DNA of 64,000 nt, taken from Pictodentalium vernedei (taxonomy: Eukaryota; Mollusca; Scaphopoda; Dentaliida; Dentaliidae). The notes beneath the pieces are model-generated. The model did not search any database. It worked only from the letters and a program-made list of their open reading frames with translations, and was not told where the DNA came from. The position numbers and the translations under genes are program-made. Location: positions 545,374,971 to 545,438,970 of the forward strand of contig CM062297.1 in assembly GCA_031216915.1 (NCBI GenBank). Reading direction: 5' to 3'. Shown in pieces: positions 45,411-56,515 of the stretch (positions are counted from its first letter, which is position 1; each line of letters starts with the position of its first letter).

Positions 45411-47690
45411 TTGTATTACATTACCGGTTGTAACAATGCTTATCGAGTGGATTGTGTGGGTAATTCAAAAGCGCGCAGCTCACGATACATGGTAAAGTAG
45501 ACTGCTGTATTGTTGGGTCAGAGGGGGTATGTCTGCCACAGCATATGTCTGGCGGTGTAATTCCTATTACGATAAAAAACAAGTTACACAAGTTATCAAA
45601 ATCTGTTTAATAGGTCACTCGAAAAAGACAGGACGTTTACATCAGTTGGACAAAACTTCAGTGTACAGCTGACTGGCTTGCTCGACTAAACATTCCATGT
45701 CAGCAGGATTGGCACATAAGGAGCTTTGTGTTGCCAAATGTGGCAATGAAAGCGTTAATAATATTAATCTAAAATGGAATAAACATCTTTTTATATCTGG
45801 TCATGGGTTTTGATGCGCTGATCCACTTTGCATTCGGGGGTCAATGTCCCATGTAAAGCAAGATATTCAATTGGTTGGTAGCACATGGAGGGATCGCGTC
45901 AGATTGACCATGAGTGGTCACTGTTACTATTCTGCATTAAGCATAGGTTATTTCTTTTCAAGAACGATGAAAGTTCAGACACGATTATTGCTACGGATAA
46001 GTTAACCGTTGCGCAGTCCGTCCATGCGGCACAAGATCAGGGGCATGCGTAACTGGTTTCGTGTTATGTGGAAGGACTAGATCAGAAAAAATAATTTTCT
46101 TTTGCCTACTATACATTTGCCAACTGTTATATTGCCAACTGAAACACTCATCCATCCGGTGTGGCAATATACCAATCGCCCATAGTCAATTGTTACAGTG
46201 CCAAATTAGGCTCATGAAAGTTCAGACTCAGATGTTTGATAAGATTACGTGTGCGACTGCACGTAATTTATTACTCCGTTTCAGAGCGAGCAATCGGGCC
46301 AGTGGTGAATCCTTTTCATGGATGCAAAGGGATCAAAGTTGAATCAGTTTATCACCAGCGTCCAAGTTGCGCCATTCTTTCGTGTATCAAAAGGCAAAGG
46401 GCCATGTTTTACGTGTTTTGTGGCACGCGGAGAGACAAGACCAGAGGGATAACGTGCAGTTGAGTTTACTACTGAATTCTCAATATTTGTTATATTTGTT
46501 ATGTTCATTCAAAAAAAAAAACAAAAAAAACAAAACAAAAAAACAAAACGGCGAAAGTTTAGATTCATGTGTCAGAAGTGATATGATGTGAGCCCCTTTT
46601 CACGGTTGCAGAGTCAGACCTGCTATCACATCCCTAAGAGCAGCCGTTTAGTACAACAGTAGACCAGCCAAAGGCGCCCTCTTGTAATTTAGATGGATCT
46701 CGGAATTTACGTCATGTCACGTGACTGCGAGCGCCCATGTTGTGTTGACATGTAACCAATGTGCGTAGTTATGTTGTGACGTCATTGCCATAGCGATACG
46801 AGGTTCGAATGCGCATGCGCAGCTTGGGTGTATATGAGGACACGTGTTTTGGTCGTCCATTTTGTGTATAGGGGCGCCACCTTGATTTCTCAAATGACAC
46901 GTGGTTGCCTGGTGACGAAACCTTACCTCTTGGTATAAGATCGGGGTTATGTTTTGAGGGTATGTTTGATTCGAGGGGAGTATGTTCCGGTAGTATAGAA
47001 TCACACAAATGAACCCGACTTTCGTGTATTTTAGTGGATTTTACTCTGGTAACCATATTAATGTTGTAGCTGGGACGTGGAAATGTTCGGGATCCAATGT
47101 TTGTACGGAGTGTGTTTTGGGAAAACATGGAATTACCCCAAACAACCGATATTAAATATAGAATTACCCAAAACAGCTTGACAATGTCTAAAAAACTATC
47201 CATGGATGGAAATTTTTCAGAAAATATTGCGTCTTCCAGACACGATGGGCAACAGCGGCAGGGGCAAAGGGGACCAGGAGCTCTCGGGATGAGGCGGCAG
47301 GGAACCAGAAGCTCTTGGGGTATGGGCAGCAAGGGGCAGGAGCGGTCAGGTAGCAGAAACCGGGTGCTAGGGGCGCTAGAAGCGGAGGAGGCTTCTCATC
47401 TTCCATTTCCCTCTCTGTTTATTGTTTAAAAAAATAACAAGAGTTATCTCCATTGAAAGCAGAAAGTGCCTGTATGTAAAATGATTTTCCCTTAGAATCC
47501 ATTTAACGAGGCCTAGTTAGTGACTCGGTGGATCCAAAAATATCGAAATGAGGCTATGATACGTATGATTTTGAACGTATTGAACTCATTTTCATAATCT
47601 TCATTTTGAGACATATGATTTTGCGCGCAATGTGTTCATTTTCACAGCATTCATTGTTCCATTCGACGAAAAACGGTATTTAGTGGGTCT
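45411..47690. other. Non-coding interior of the 5.7 kb element
   Basis: Several ORFs of 70-190 codons (for example minus strand 46,769-47,332) show no motif or conserved composition and are not called. Confidence 0.4.
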
Positions 47691-47692
47691 AT

Positions 47693-47747
<55 letters not shown>

Positions 47748-48120
47748 TTGGGGTTTTACGACACTTATATAGTCTGAGTCATTTTGTGTCGGTGACAGAG
47801 TGGAGGAATCCGTTGTACCAGAAGAGAACCACCAAGCAGCGACGAGACCCTATAACCTCTTCAACGTCACATAAGCCAAGACTGCACTACGCACTGTACA
47901 TCAGTACGTCGCACTGCACAACACAGTCAGGATAATTAAGGTTAAGACACGTGCACCCCTGTCCATCTCAGAACACCGTCAGCTTCCCCACCCGCTCCAC
48001 ATGCGAGCAGTCGAGGTAAAGTACCTTACCCAAGGGCACGAAGTGTTAAACCAAATCAATCACTGAATGGTCACCCCATCAATAGACTAACCGGGTTCAA
48101 CGGAGCTTAACTTCAGCGAT
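47691..48120 (-). mobile_element. (TTTA)n tract followed by a diverged SINE-like repeat
   Basis: A clean TTTA microsatellite (about 47,692-47,752) abuts GGGGTTTTACGACAC and a body with AAGAGAACCACCAAGCAGC and CTTACCCAAGGGCACGAAG. These resemble the SINE family in minus orientation, with the microsatellite as the tail. Confidence 0.55.
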
Positions 48121-48479
48121 GTTGGTGGCTGATGCACGTCCACCTGTATTGTGATAATTTACTAACACCAGTCAATAGTGTGTAATAAAATTTCTAATTT
48201 TCTCGCCTCATTTGGGGTTAACAGTGTGCGGAAGAATTCAACCCGACCTATAAAAAGGGACAACGAGATCGATAGGAACTACGGGGTTTAAGACAAACTG
48301 CGCCCGTAGGAGGAATTCGGGCAGACATATCAAGAGCGATAGACGTCAAACCCAGCCTTCCCCATCAATCCGTGTGCAGTAAGATTTTAGTGCCCACCAA
48401 ATTTGGGAATAGATTTGACGCTACTTTGTGATACTCCCTCTCCAAACAAACACACCGTCCGGCCATAAAATGGACGTCC

Positions 48480-49620
48480 GTGCTTCATCACAAAAATAGG
48501 TGTATTACAATAATGATTAGTTTATTACAAAAGTGGTTTTATTACAAAAGTGGTTGGTACGCGATAACCACTTTTGTAATAAAGTTTATTGCAAAAGTGG
48601 TTGCGTACTTTCTCCAGACACTGCCACGTTTCAACTGGTGAATAAACACTTTATTCCATTGAACGACACACAAACATGTTTAGGTAAACTAGCTCTCAAC
48701 CCACCTCAATGTCCAACTATAAAATGAACGTTCGTGATTCATCACAAAAATAGGTGTGTTACAATAATGGTTAGTTTAGTACAAAAGTGGTTGGTACGCG
48801 ATAACCACTTTTGTAATAAAGTTTATTGCAAAGTGGTTACTTCAGTCACTTCCAAGTTTCAACAGGTGAATGGAATGGACACGTTATTCCATTGAACGAC
48901 ATGCAAACATGTTTAGGTAAACTTGTCCCTAACCCCACCCCAATGTCCAACTATAAAATGGACGTCCGTGATTTATCACCAAAATGAGTTTATTACAATA
49001 ATGGTTAGTTTATTACAAGAGTGGTTTTATTACAAAAGTGATTGATACGCAATAACCACTTTTGTAATAAAGTTTATTGTAAAAGTGGTTGCGTACTTTC
49101 TTCAGTCACTACCAAGTTTCAATAGGTGAATGGACACGCTATTCCATTGAACGACACACAAACTTGTTTAGGTAAACTAGTCCCTCACCCACCCTAATGT
49201 CCGACTATAAAATGGACGCCCGTGATTTATCACCGAAATGAGTTTATTACAATAATGGTTAGTTTATTACAAAAGTTGTTTTATTACAAAAGTGGTTAGT
49301 ACGCGATAACCACTTTTGTAATAAAGTTTATTGCAAAAGTGGTTGCGTACTTTCTGCAGTCACTAACCATGTTTTAACTGGTGAATGGACACGTTATTCC
49401 ATCGAACGACACACAAACATGTTTAGGTAAACTAGTCCCTCACCCCACCCCAATGTCCGACTATAAAATGGACGTTCGTGATTTATCACTGAAATGAGTT
49501 TATTACAATAATGGTTAGTTTATTACAAAAGTGGTTTTATTACAAAAATGGTTGGTACGCGTTAACCACTTTTGTAATCATTTTATTGCAAAAGTGGTTG
49601 TATTACAAAAGTGGTTGGTA
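48480..49620. repeat. Right arm: about five inverted 254-bp units
   Basis: Landmarks at 48591, 48828, 49079, 49333 and 49588 (periods about 237-255). Content is the reverse complement of the left-arm unit. Confidence 0.85.
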
Positions 49621-49912
49621 CAAAGCTGCAAGCTTATCAAGGTCGTTTCCACCAAAGTACAAATACTTCTATAACAATCGAGGTGGCAACTATGTATTCA
49701 ATATTTTTATAACCCAATCTGTTGCCAATAGCTTCATACATATGTGTATTTCTCTTCAACCCATTTAAGTCATAATTTGAAAATACATGTCTAGAAAATA
49801 TGGTTGTAAAAGTTTTATAGTATTGGCCCCTGCATGGATTGCTATTTTTCAATTGAAAACATCTTATGACACTCAATTCCACTTTGGCATCACACGATTT
49901 TTTCTAACCTTG

Positions 49913-50091
49913 CACATGGGCGTACGAGCCAGGGGGTGGGGGCAGTCCCCCCCCCCCCCCCTTGGTTCGGGCAAACCAGCTTTAAAAATCCGGGCAAGGA
50001 ACGAGAGAGAGAGAGAGTGAGACCATGCAGGATTTCGGGCAAATCAAAAGGTTTGCCCCCATATATCACAAAAGCCCCGTACGCCCATGAC
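49913..50091. mobile_element. Small MITE with CATGGGCGTACG ends
   Basis: CATGGGCGTACGAGCC at the left and GCCCCGTACGCCCATG at the right are inverted. A C-run and a GA repeat lie inside. CTTGCA flanks the left end, with a similar CTTGCAAG after the right. Confidence 0.6.
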
Positions 50092-50345
50092 CTTGCAAGT
50101 GCGGATTTAGTACGTTGGGGAGTCTGTCAGTTGCTCGCCGTTGCTTGGTGGTTCTCTTTGAGTACGTCGTGAAACTGTCCGACACGAGTTGACCCTGGAT
50201 GTCGAAAGTGTCGTTAAACCCCAATCAATAATAAATAATTACAAATTTGGGGAATAATTTGTAAAGGAAAAAAAACTGTCCGACGCGATATGACCCTGGC
50301 TGTTTAATTGTCTTTAAACCCCAGCAATAAATATAATCATACTCC
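50092..50345 (-). mobile_element. Truncated SINE-family fragments
   Basis: TACGTTGGGGAGTCTGTCAG, GGTTCTCTTTGAGTACG and TTAAACCCCAATCAATAATA match the family tail region. A second short tail piece lies near 50,275-50,330. Confidence 0.5.
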
Positions 50346-50403
50346 ACTATATTAGAGGAGTGGTCATTTTCAGAAAAGCAAATAGTTTTCATAACTGGCT
50401 CAT

Positions 50404-50945
50404 TTAACCCCTTACCTTAAGCGAATAGGAGACGAAACTTACAAACACATTTCATGAATAACTAAAAAGTTTGATTTTTGCCTCAAAAGCATAGCTTTGA
50501 CCCCCTCAAACGTTGTGTTTTTGATATAGAAAAATGAAAAAATAATAAATTTTGAATGGCGATTTTCATGAATAGCGTTGGCCGTTTTTTGACTTCGCAC
50601 TCAGAGAAATCCGCGTCAAATTTAGTTCCAAGTGGAACCAAAACCCATCAAAGAACCAAAACGATTGAGTCCTCATGTGATCTGAAGACACGCAATTTCA
50701 CATAGAGTTGTTTATATGAACAATTCCATTGTCGCGCAACTTAACCTTTTAACAGATGAAAAAAATATCTTAAAAAAATTCACCAAAATCATATCATGTG
50801 ACCCCCTCGTTGGAACGAGCTAGTGGAGCTCGTTCAATGAGGTGACCACATGATATGGTCTTTTGAAAATTTTTACAAAAACAATAATTAAAATAATAAA
50901 TTTTGATATCACATGCGTTGCTTGAAGAGGTAAATTCGTCGCCAT
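50404..50945. mobile_element. Two diverged palindromic MITE copies
   Basis: One starts TTAACCCCTTACC (50,404) and lacks its right end. A second spans about 50,739-50,945, with CATATCATGTGACCCCC and the AACGAGCTAGTGGAGCTCGT centre. Confidence 0.55.
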
Positions 50946-52670
50946 TTTAAAACTTGAACTTGGCGCGACTTTATATTTTACAGTGTACACAATGCTCAGA
51001 TGTTGTGATAGTCCAGTTAATGTGACAGACTGAAGAACCAAAACATGTGTATGTTTGGTTCCATGTAACCAAATTTGGTTCCCCTACCAGGACAAACTGA
51101 AGTACTAATTTGGTTCCCTGGAGGAACCAAAATTGCTCTGTCTGTACTTAAGATAAAGAGTTAACTCATTAATTCCCGCTTTTAAGAAATGGAATCGTCC
51201 ATATCGAAAGATAACAATTTTGGAATAGTCTATTCTTTAGGTAGACAAATTAATATTTCTAACCTGCTGTCACACGTTTGCAATTTAAGATATTAATTAA
51301 TCTACTCCTCACAACTACTCAACAGCTGAAATAGTTCAGTAAAATTATACTCTGGGTTCAGTTCCTAGAAAGAAGAAAACAGGTCGGCACTGTGAAAATA
51401 TACGGCTTTTTTACCAAAGCATTTTACGGTAGTGCCATCCACACGTTGTCAGTCTTCTTATCGTATTTTAACGGTAATCTTGTACAGTGGTAGGAATTTT
51501 GCTCATAGAAAAGGGATAAATAAAAATCTCTTCTTAATCCCCCTTTTGAAAAGTATGCCTACATTTCAAAAGTAATGATTTATTTTGGAATCACTTGATT
51601 CAAAATCCACAAGTAAAATCCAGCCGATGTGTACGAACGCATCTCATTGGTCATTACGCATCTGATTGGCGTCATGACGTGAATGTAATGCTTCGACACC
51701 CAAAAGTGTCACGCAAGAATGTAAACAGACTGCCAAAGTTAATATTTTTCTTTAATATATATCACTCGCACCAACAGAGCTCGTGATGCACTCGAAAAAC
51801 TTTACCACTCGTTGATTCCTGCCCACTATTTTACCCTCAGTATTTTCTGTCTGGTTATTTCATTCTTCATCTTCCAAATCACTGTCGACAGTTATCCGTC
51901 AACTCAAGAACACATCGGCATACATCTGGAGCTCTGGGATGTTACTGGATGATTGTACATTACCACTTTCAAAGTAGTAAGTTTCATGGTCGGACAAGGG
52001 ATTCATCCGAAACCAACACACTCTACGGTAAACCCACACTGACAACAAAACAAAACGAATAGAAATCTTTTTGAAAATCCAAGAGTTCATTCTAGGTAGT
52101 GACCGCTTCAACTGAGTCGATATATTCTCGGTCTAGCCTCTCTCCTGTACAAGAAGAAACCTCTCATAAACATCTCAAAACCGTTATCTTAATACTGGCC
52201 ATCCAAGGGCTTTCGTAGAGAAAATCAACAGCTTCAGTGTCCAGCCCTACGTATTTTCTGAGTCCAGACCGGAGTACTTGGCTGCCTGTTTCAACAAAAT
52301 ATATTTCTAATGTAAATGGTGAAAATCTCTATTCACTTTGTTAATCAATCTAAATCCCTTATAGCCGCATTCATGTATAGATTTTCTTTTCTATTGTGTT
52401 TATGGAGAGGAGTTAACATAAGTTGTAGAACTTGTACCCCAATCCTTTTTGCAAATTTACGACAAAATATGTTTAAACTAAACAAAGGATTGAGAAATGC
52501 CATAAATATGACTATGTAATCTGTTTACGTCACTGATAAACCATCTACGACCAGTAACATTTATGATGTGGAGAACTGTAAGACTATTTTCGCTTTTATT
52601 TTTTTTTCATTGATAGAACCAGATTCAAACGTAGAATCTCGGAAAACTGAAGATTAATCCCTTCGTCTAA
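50946..52670. other. Unassigned intergenic DNA
   Basis: TTTGGTTCC motifs recur at 51,050-51,130 in both orientations; otherwise nothing recognised. Confidence 0.35.
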
Positions 52671-52674
52671 TGAG

Positions 52675-52739
52675 TGCAACAAGACGCCATTCGCAATGCT
52701 TTAGCAATGCTTTAGCATTGCGAATGGCGTCTTGTTGCA
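52675..52739. repeat. Perfect 26-bp-arm hairpin
   Basis: Arms 52675-52700 and 52714-52739 are exact complements (CAAGACGCCATTCGCAATGC) with a 13-base spacer. Confidence 0.85.
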
Positions 52740-53125
52740 TCCAAGAGACGTCTTGTTCTATATGTTCCTTTATTAATGATCCCAGCATCTGACATGGATC
52801 ATTGGAAAGGCCTCGGAGGAACGGCCCTTTAGCCAAATCGAATCCATATAACCTCTGTGGAAGTAAACCCCGTTCCAGAATTTTGTGCCCTGGCACTAAA
52901 ACAGTTAACACTAAAACACTAAACGAAAATCTTCTTGTCTTCAGAGCCGCGCAGGACTATATCATACTGAGTGGACGCTTTCAATAAGTAGCGGTGCACT
53001 CTTAGACTCTCCCGGTGTTGATTGTCACACAAATGGGCCACCGTTACCGATACACTATTGAGGCTGCCCTGTTGAATATTCTTTGGTAGCGAACATTGAA
53101 TACAGGTTGTCCCCTCGTTTCCTAC
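52740..53125. other. Unassigned DNA
   Basis: No repeat or gene supported; small ORFs only. Confidence 0.35.
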
Positions 53126-53364
53126 TTAACCCCTTGCCCAATGTACCGCCAATGTAACCCATAAAAATCGCCATCTAAATCCTTTTATATTTTCAATTTT
53201 TGTCTCTGGAACATGGCTTATGACCCCCATTGGAATGAGCTCGACGAGCTCGTTCCAGTGAGGGACCGTGAGCCGTGTTCTAGAGACTGTCATTGAAATT
53301 TCCAGTTATTGAAACATTTTTTATTCACGTGTCGCCTGCTACACGTGTTGGGCAAGAGGGTTAA
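53126..53364. mobile_element. Palindromic MITE copy
   Basis: TTAACCCCTTGCCCA at the left and TTGGGCAAGAGGGTTAA at the right, with the GAGCTCGACGAGCTCGTTCC centre. Confidence 0.8.
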
Positions 53365-54290
53365 GTTTCCCTTTCCTTTCCATTCTCTCATTCTCTCTAT
53401 TGCTCTCCTTACTCTCTCTGTCTTCTATGTTTAAACAATATTTTACTTAGTGTTTGCAGCTACTATCAAACTTCGTCAGTATTCCAGAAGAGACGGCTTA
53501 TAAAAGCTTAAAGCTTACTGCTGAATCCTTTCAACAAATCTCGTTCTTGACTCAATACTTTAATGCATACCATTGTACTGCGCACTCTGTATGACAATCA
53601 TGTTGTAGTTTATTATATGTATGCATCATACTTTTTCATGAATAAATATTGTTTAAATTAAAACCGTTAAATTGGTGCCCGTTAAATAATCTCACCCACT
53701 ACACATACCGTGGCATAAAAAAGAAATGAACATGGTTACAGCCAGATCAACGAGATCTCAATAGTCCTCCTTAAGACATGGGTTAATAATTATCCAACGA
53801 TAGCGGTAAAGGTGTTAATGTCCACCCAAACATCACAACATTGGCACCAAACAAAATTAATATTATAAGATCGAATTACGGCACCCGACATAATGGAGTC
53901 TGGTATTATACATATCTACAGGCACGAGAGAGCAACTGTTGACCAAGAAGATAGAATTTTATTTTCTATATATTCTCATTAAAGTGGTCTTTTAGGCCAT
54001 TTTCATGCAATTGTATAGAGGTAAAATGTCTGTCACTTGATAACTCAGCTATATGCTCTTTGATTTATGGAAAAAACCCATAATCTATTGGACATTTTTT
54101 GTTGAAATATTAGATTTCCACTAATTTAGTTGCATTTCACTCTCATCTGTGTATATAGATTATGCAATCAATTATCTCTTATATAGTATTATGTCGTGTG
54201 CGTATTTCATAATTCTATTTTTGTATATATTTTTTTAATATAATGTTATACTGTACATTTGACCGACATGGTATAGAAGTACAATAAACG
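53365..54290. other. Unassigned DNA, possibly a LINE 3' tail
   Basis: The right end reads GTACAATAAACGGAATTG and runs into a pentanucleotide repeat, as often seen at non-LTR retrotransposon 3' ends. No coding part is present. Confidence 0.4.
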
Positions 54291-54340
54291 GAATTGAATT
54301 GAATTGAATTGAATTGAACTGAACTGAACTGAATTGAGTT
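54291..54340. repeat. (GAATT)n microsatellite
   Basis: GAATTGAATTGAATTGAATT, then GAACT variants. Confidence 0.85.
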
Positions 54341-54987
54341 AAATCCGAACGACCAGGTGAAAATCCAGTTTGGTACTCCTTATTCTCCACTATCAATCAA
54401 TATGCATATTTACGAGGCAAACTCAATTCTCTTTGTGTAATGAAAATAGATACGATTTATGCTATCGAGGATATTCCGACTACAAACCTTGATGACTGAA
54501 TGGAAGATCAGAGAACGCAGAAATCCCACTTGAGCATCAATGGGGTATCATATTTCGCATAATACTTGACATGAGTCGCCAGAGACAAGTACCCATCTGA
54601 ACAGCTTATTTACTGCAAACCATATGCGAATCGATACATTCTCAGTCTCTCCAAACAGATAGTTCACGGTGTGATGAATTTAACCGAGGGCGTCTAAAAG
54701 TATATCAGTCGGGAGGTTTGAACATTTCGAAAGCAACTTGAAGAAAGATACTCTACCCACTGTTAGCTATACGGAAAATGTAATGATTTGTGAAGCAAGA
54801 TGTCAATTGTTTTGTCTATTTAAAATGTCAATCCTTTGTGAAATGAGGTTTTAGTTGCTAGTTGAAAACTTTTCTTCCATTTGGTAAAGTCAAAAGTTGG
54901 AAATTGGCAATCGGCAGTCAGAGACGGGGGAAGCTTGAGGGAGTATGTGTGTGTTTGTGGGTGTGTGCGTGTGTGTGAGGGTGTGTG
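54341..54987. other. Unassigned DNA ending in a GT-rich tract
   Basis: A GT-rich run occupies about 54,948-54,988; otherwise nothing recognised. Confidence 0.4.
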
Positions 54988-56304
54988 TGAGTTTTTTCAA
55001 ATGACACAATCATGTTTTAGAGGAATTTTGAATGTTGGTTTCTGATCCCCCGCCGGGATTCGAACCTTCGGCAACACCGCCTGGCAATCAGGAGTCCAGC
55101 GTCTAAACCACTAGACCATTGCACACCGTCAAAAAACGATGGCTGGAATCTAGCTTTTTAGATGAAGTCCTCATGATTACTTGGTTCATCTTCCTTTCGG
55201 CAGCAGCATGAAAGTGTGGAACGCGCTGGCTACAGTACGACGAAAGTGCTGTGGATGGCCTCAGTCGAAGACTGGCACGGGCTTGTGTGTGTTTTTTCAA
55301 ATGACACAATCATGTTTTAGAGGAATTTTGAATGTTGGTTTCTGATCCCCCACCGGGATTCGAACCTTCGGCAACACCGCCTGGCAATCAGGAGTCCAGC
55401 GTCTACACCACTAGACCATTGCACACCGTCAAAAAACGATGGCTGGAATCTAGCTTTTTAGATGAAGTCCTCATGATTACTTGGTTCATCTTCCTTTCGG
55501 CAGCAGCATGAAAGTGTGGAACGCGCTGGCTACAGTACGACGAAAGTGCTGTGGATGGCCTCAGTCGAAGACTGGCACGGGCTTGTGTGTGTTTTTTCAA
55601 ATGACACAATCATGTTTTAGAGGAATTTTGAATGTTGGTTTCTGATCCCCCGCCGGGATTCGAACCTTCGGCAACACCGCCTGGCAATCAGGAGTCCAGC
55701 GTCTAAACCACTAGACCATTGCACACCGTCAAAAAACGATGGCTGGAATCTAGCTTTTTAGATGAAGTCCTCATGATTACTTGGTTCATCTTCCTTTCGG
55801 CAGCAGCATGAAAGTGTGGAACACGCTGGCTACAGTACGACGAAAGTGCTGTGGATGGTCTCAGTCGAAGACTGGCACGGGCTTGTGTGTGTTTTTTCAA
55901 ATGACACAATCATGTTTTAGAGGAATTTTGAATGTTGGTTTCTGATCCCCCACCGGGATTCGAACCTTCGGCAACACCGCCTGGCAATCAGGAGTCCAGC
56001 GTCTAAACCACTAGACCATTGCACACCGTCAAAAAACGATGGCTGGAATATAGCTTTTTAGATGAATTCCTCATGATTACTTGGTTCATCTTCCTTTCGG
56101 CAGCAGCATGAAAGTGTGGAACGCGCTGGCTACAGTACGACGAAAGTGCTGTGGATGGCCTCAGTCGAAGACTGGCACGGGCTTGTGTGTGTTTTTTCAA
56201 ATGACACAGTCATGTTTTAGAGGAATTTTGAATGTTGGTTTCTGATCCCCCGCCGGGATTCGAACCTTCGGCAACACCGCCTGGCAATCAGGAGTCCAGC
56301 GTCT
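54988..56304. repeat. 300-bp tandem array, four full copies and a partial fifth
   Basis: TTTTTTCAAATGACACA recurs every 300 bases with very few differences. Each unit carries, on the minus strand, TGGTCTAGTGG (A-box-like) and GGTTCGAATCC (B-box), so it includes a tRNA-like polymerase III module. The identical 68-codon minus ORFs are repeat shadows. CCGCCGGG and CCACCGGG alternate from copy to copy. Confidence 0.88.
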
Positions 56305-56515
56305 GTGTGTGTGTGTGTGTGTGTTTGAGGTTAAAAAATCGCACTGGCACAGACATTTTCTACTGAAACGTTTTTTTCTTTTAATATGCCGCCGAAAAAT
56401 TGTTTTCATTTACTGAACCCTGATTGGTTTCAAACATGACAAAAAAGTACATAAAATTGGTTTAAACTAAGTGATGAGCTTAGGAACTGGTTAAACTGAC
56501 TGGCAAAAATTGATG

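Larger units (their letters stand above)
43939..49622. mobile_element. 5.7 kb element with repeat-built terminal inverted repeats and AAGCTG target duplication
   Basis: Ends TGTACCAACCACTTTT and AAAAGTGGTTGGTACA are inverted copies, and the inverted match continues about 70 bp with few changes. AAGCTG flanks both ends (43933-43938 and 49623-49628). The left arm has three 254-bp units (about 43,980-44,750) and the right arm about five inverted units (48,480-49,620). The interior contains a 54-bp minisatellite, about 3 kb of non-coding DNA and a SINE-like piece. No transposase found, so it is non-autonomous. A 6-bp duplication and TG..CA ends would suit an integrase-type enzyme; this is inference. 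Confidence 0.75.

Noticed and set aside
44967-45500. 177-codon repetitive protein
   Set aside because: The open frame follows from a 54-bp repeat unit and is open on both strands.
46769-47332. 187-codon minus-strand ORF as a host gene
   Set aside because: No motif, irregular composition and location inside a non-autonomous element.
55047-55127. Functional tRNA genes in the 300-bp repeats
   Set aside because: Promoter boxes fit, but T-stem and anticodon stem pair poorly, so these are tRNA-like repeats only.
54988-56304. CRISPR array
   Set aside because: Units are 300-bp head-to-tail repeats with no unique spacers, in a eukaryotic setting.
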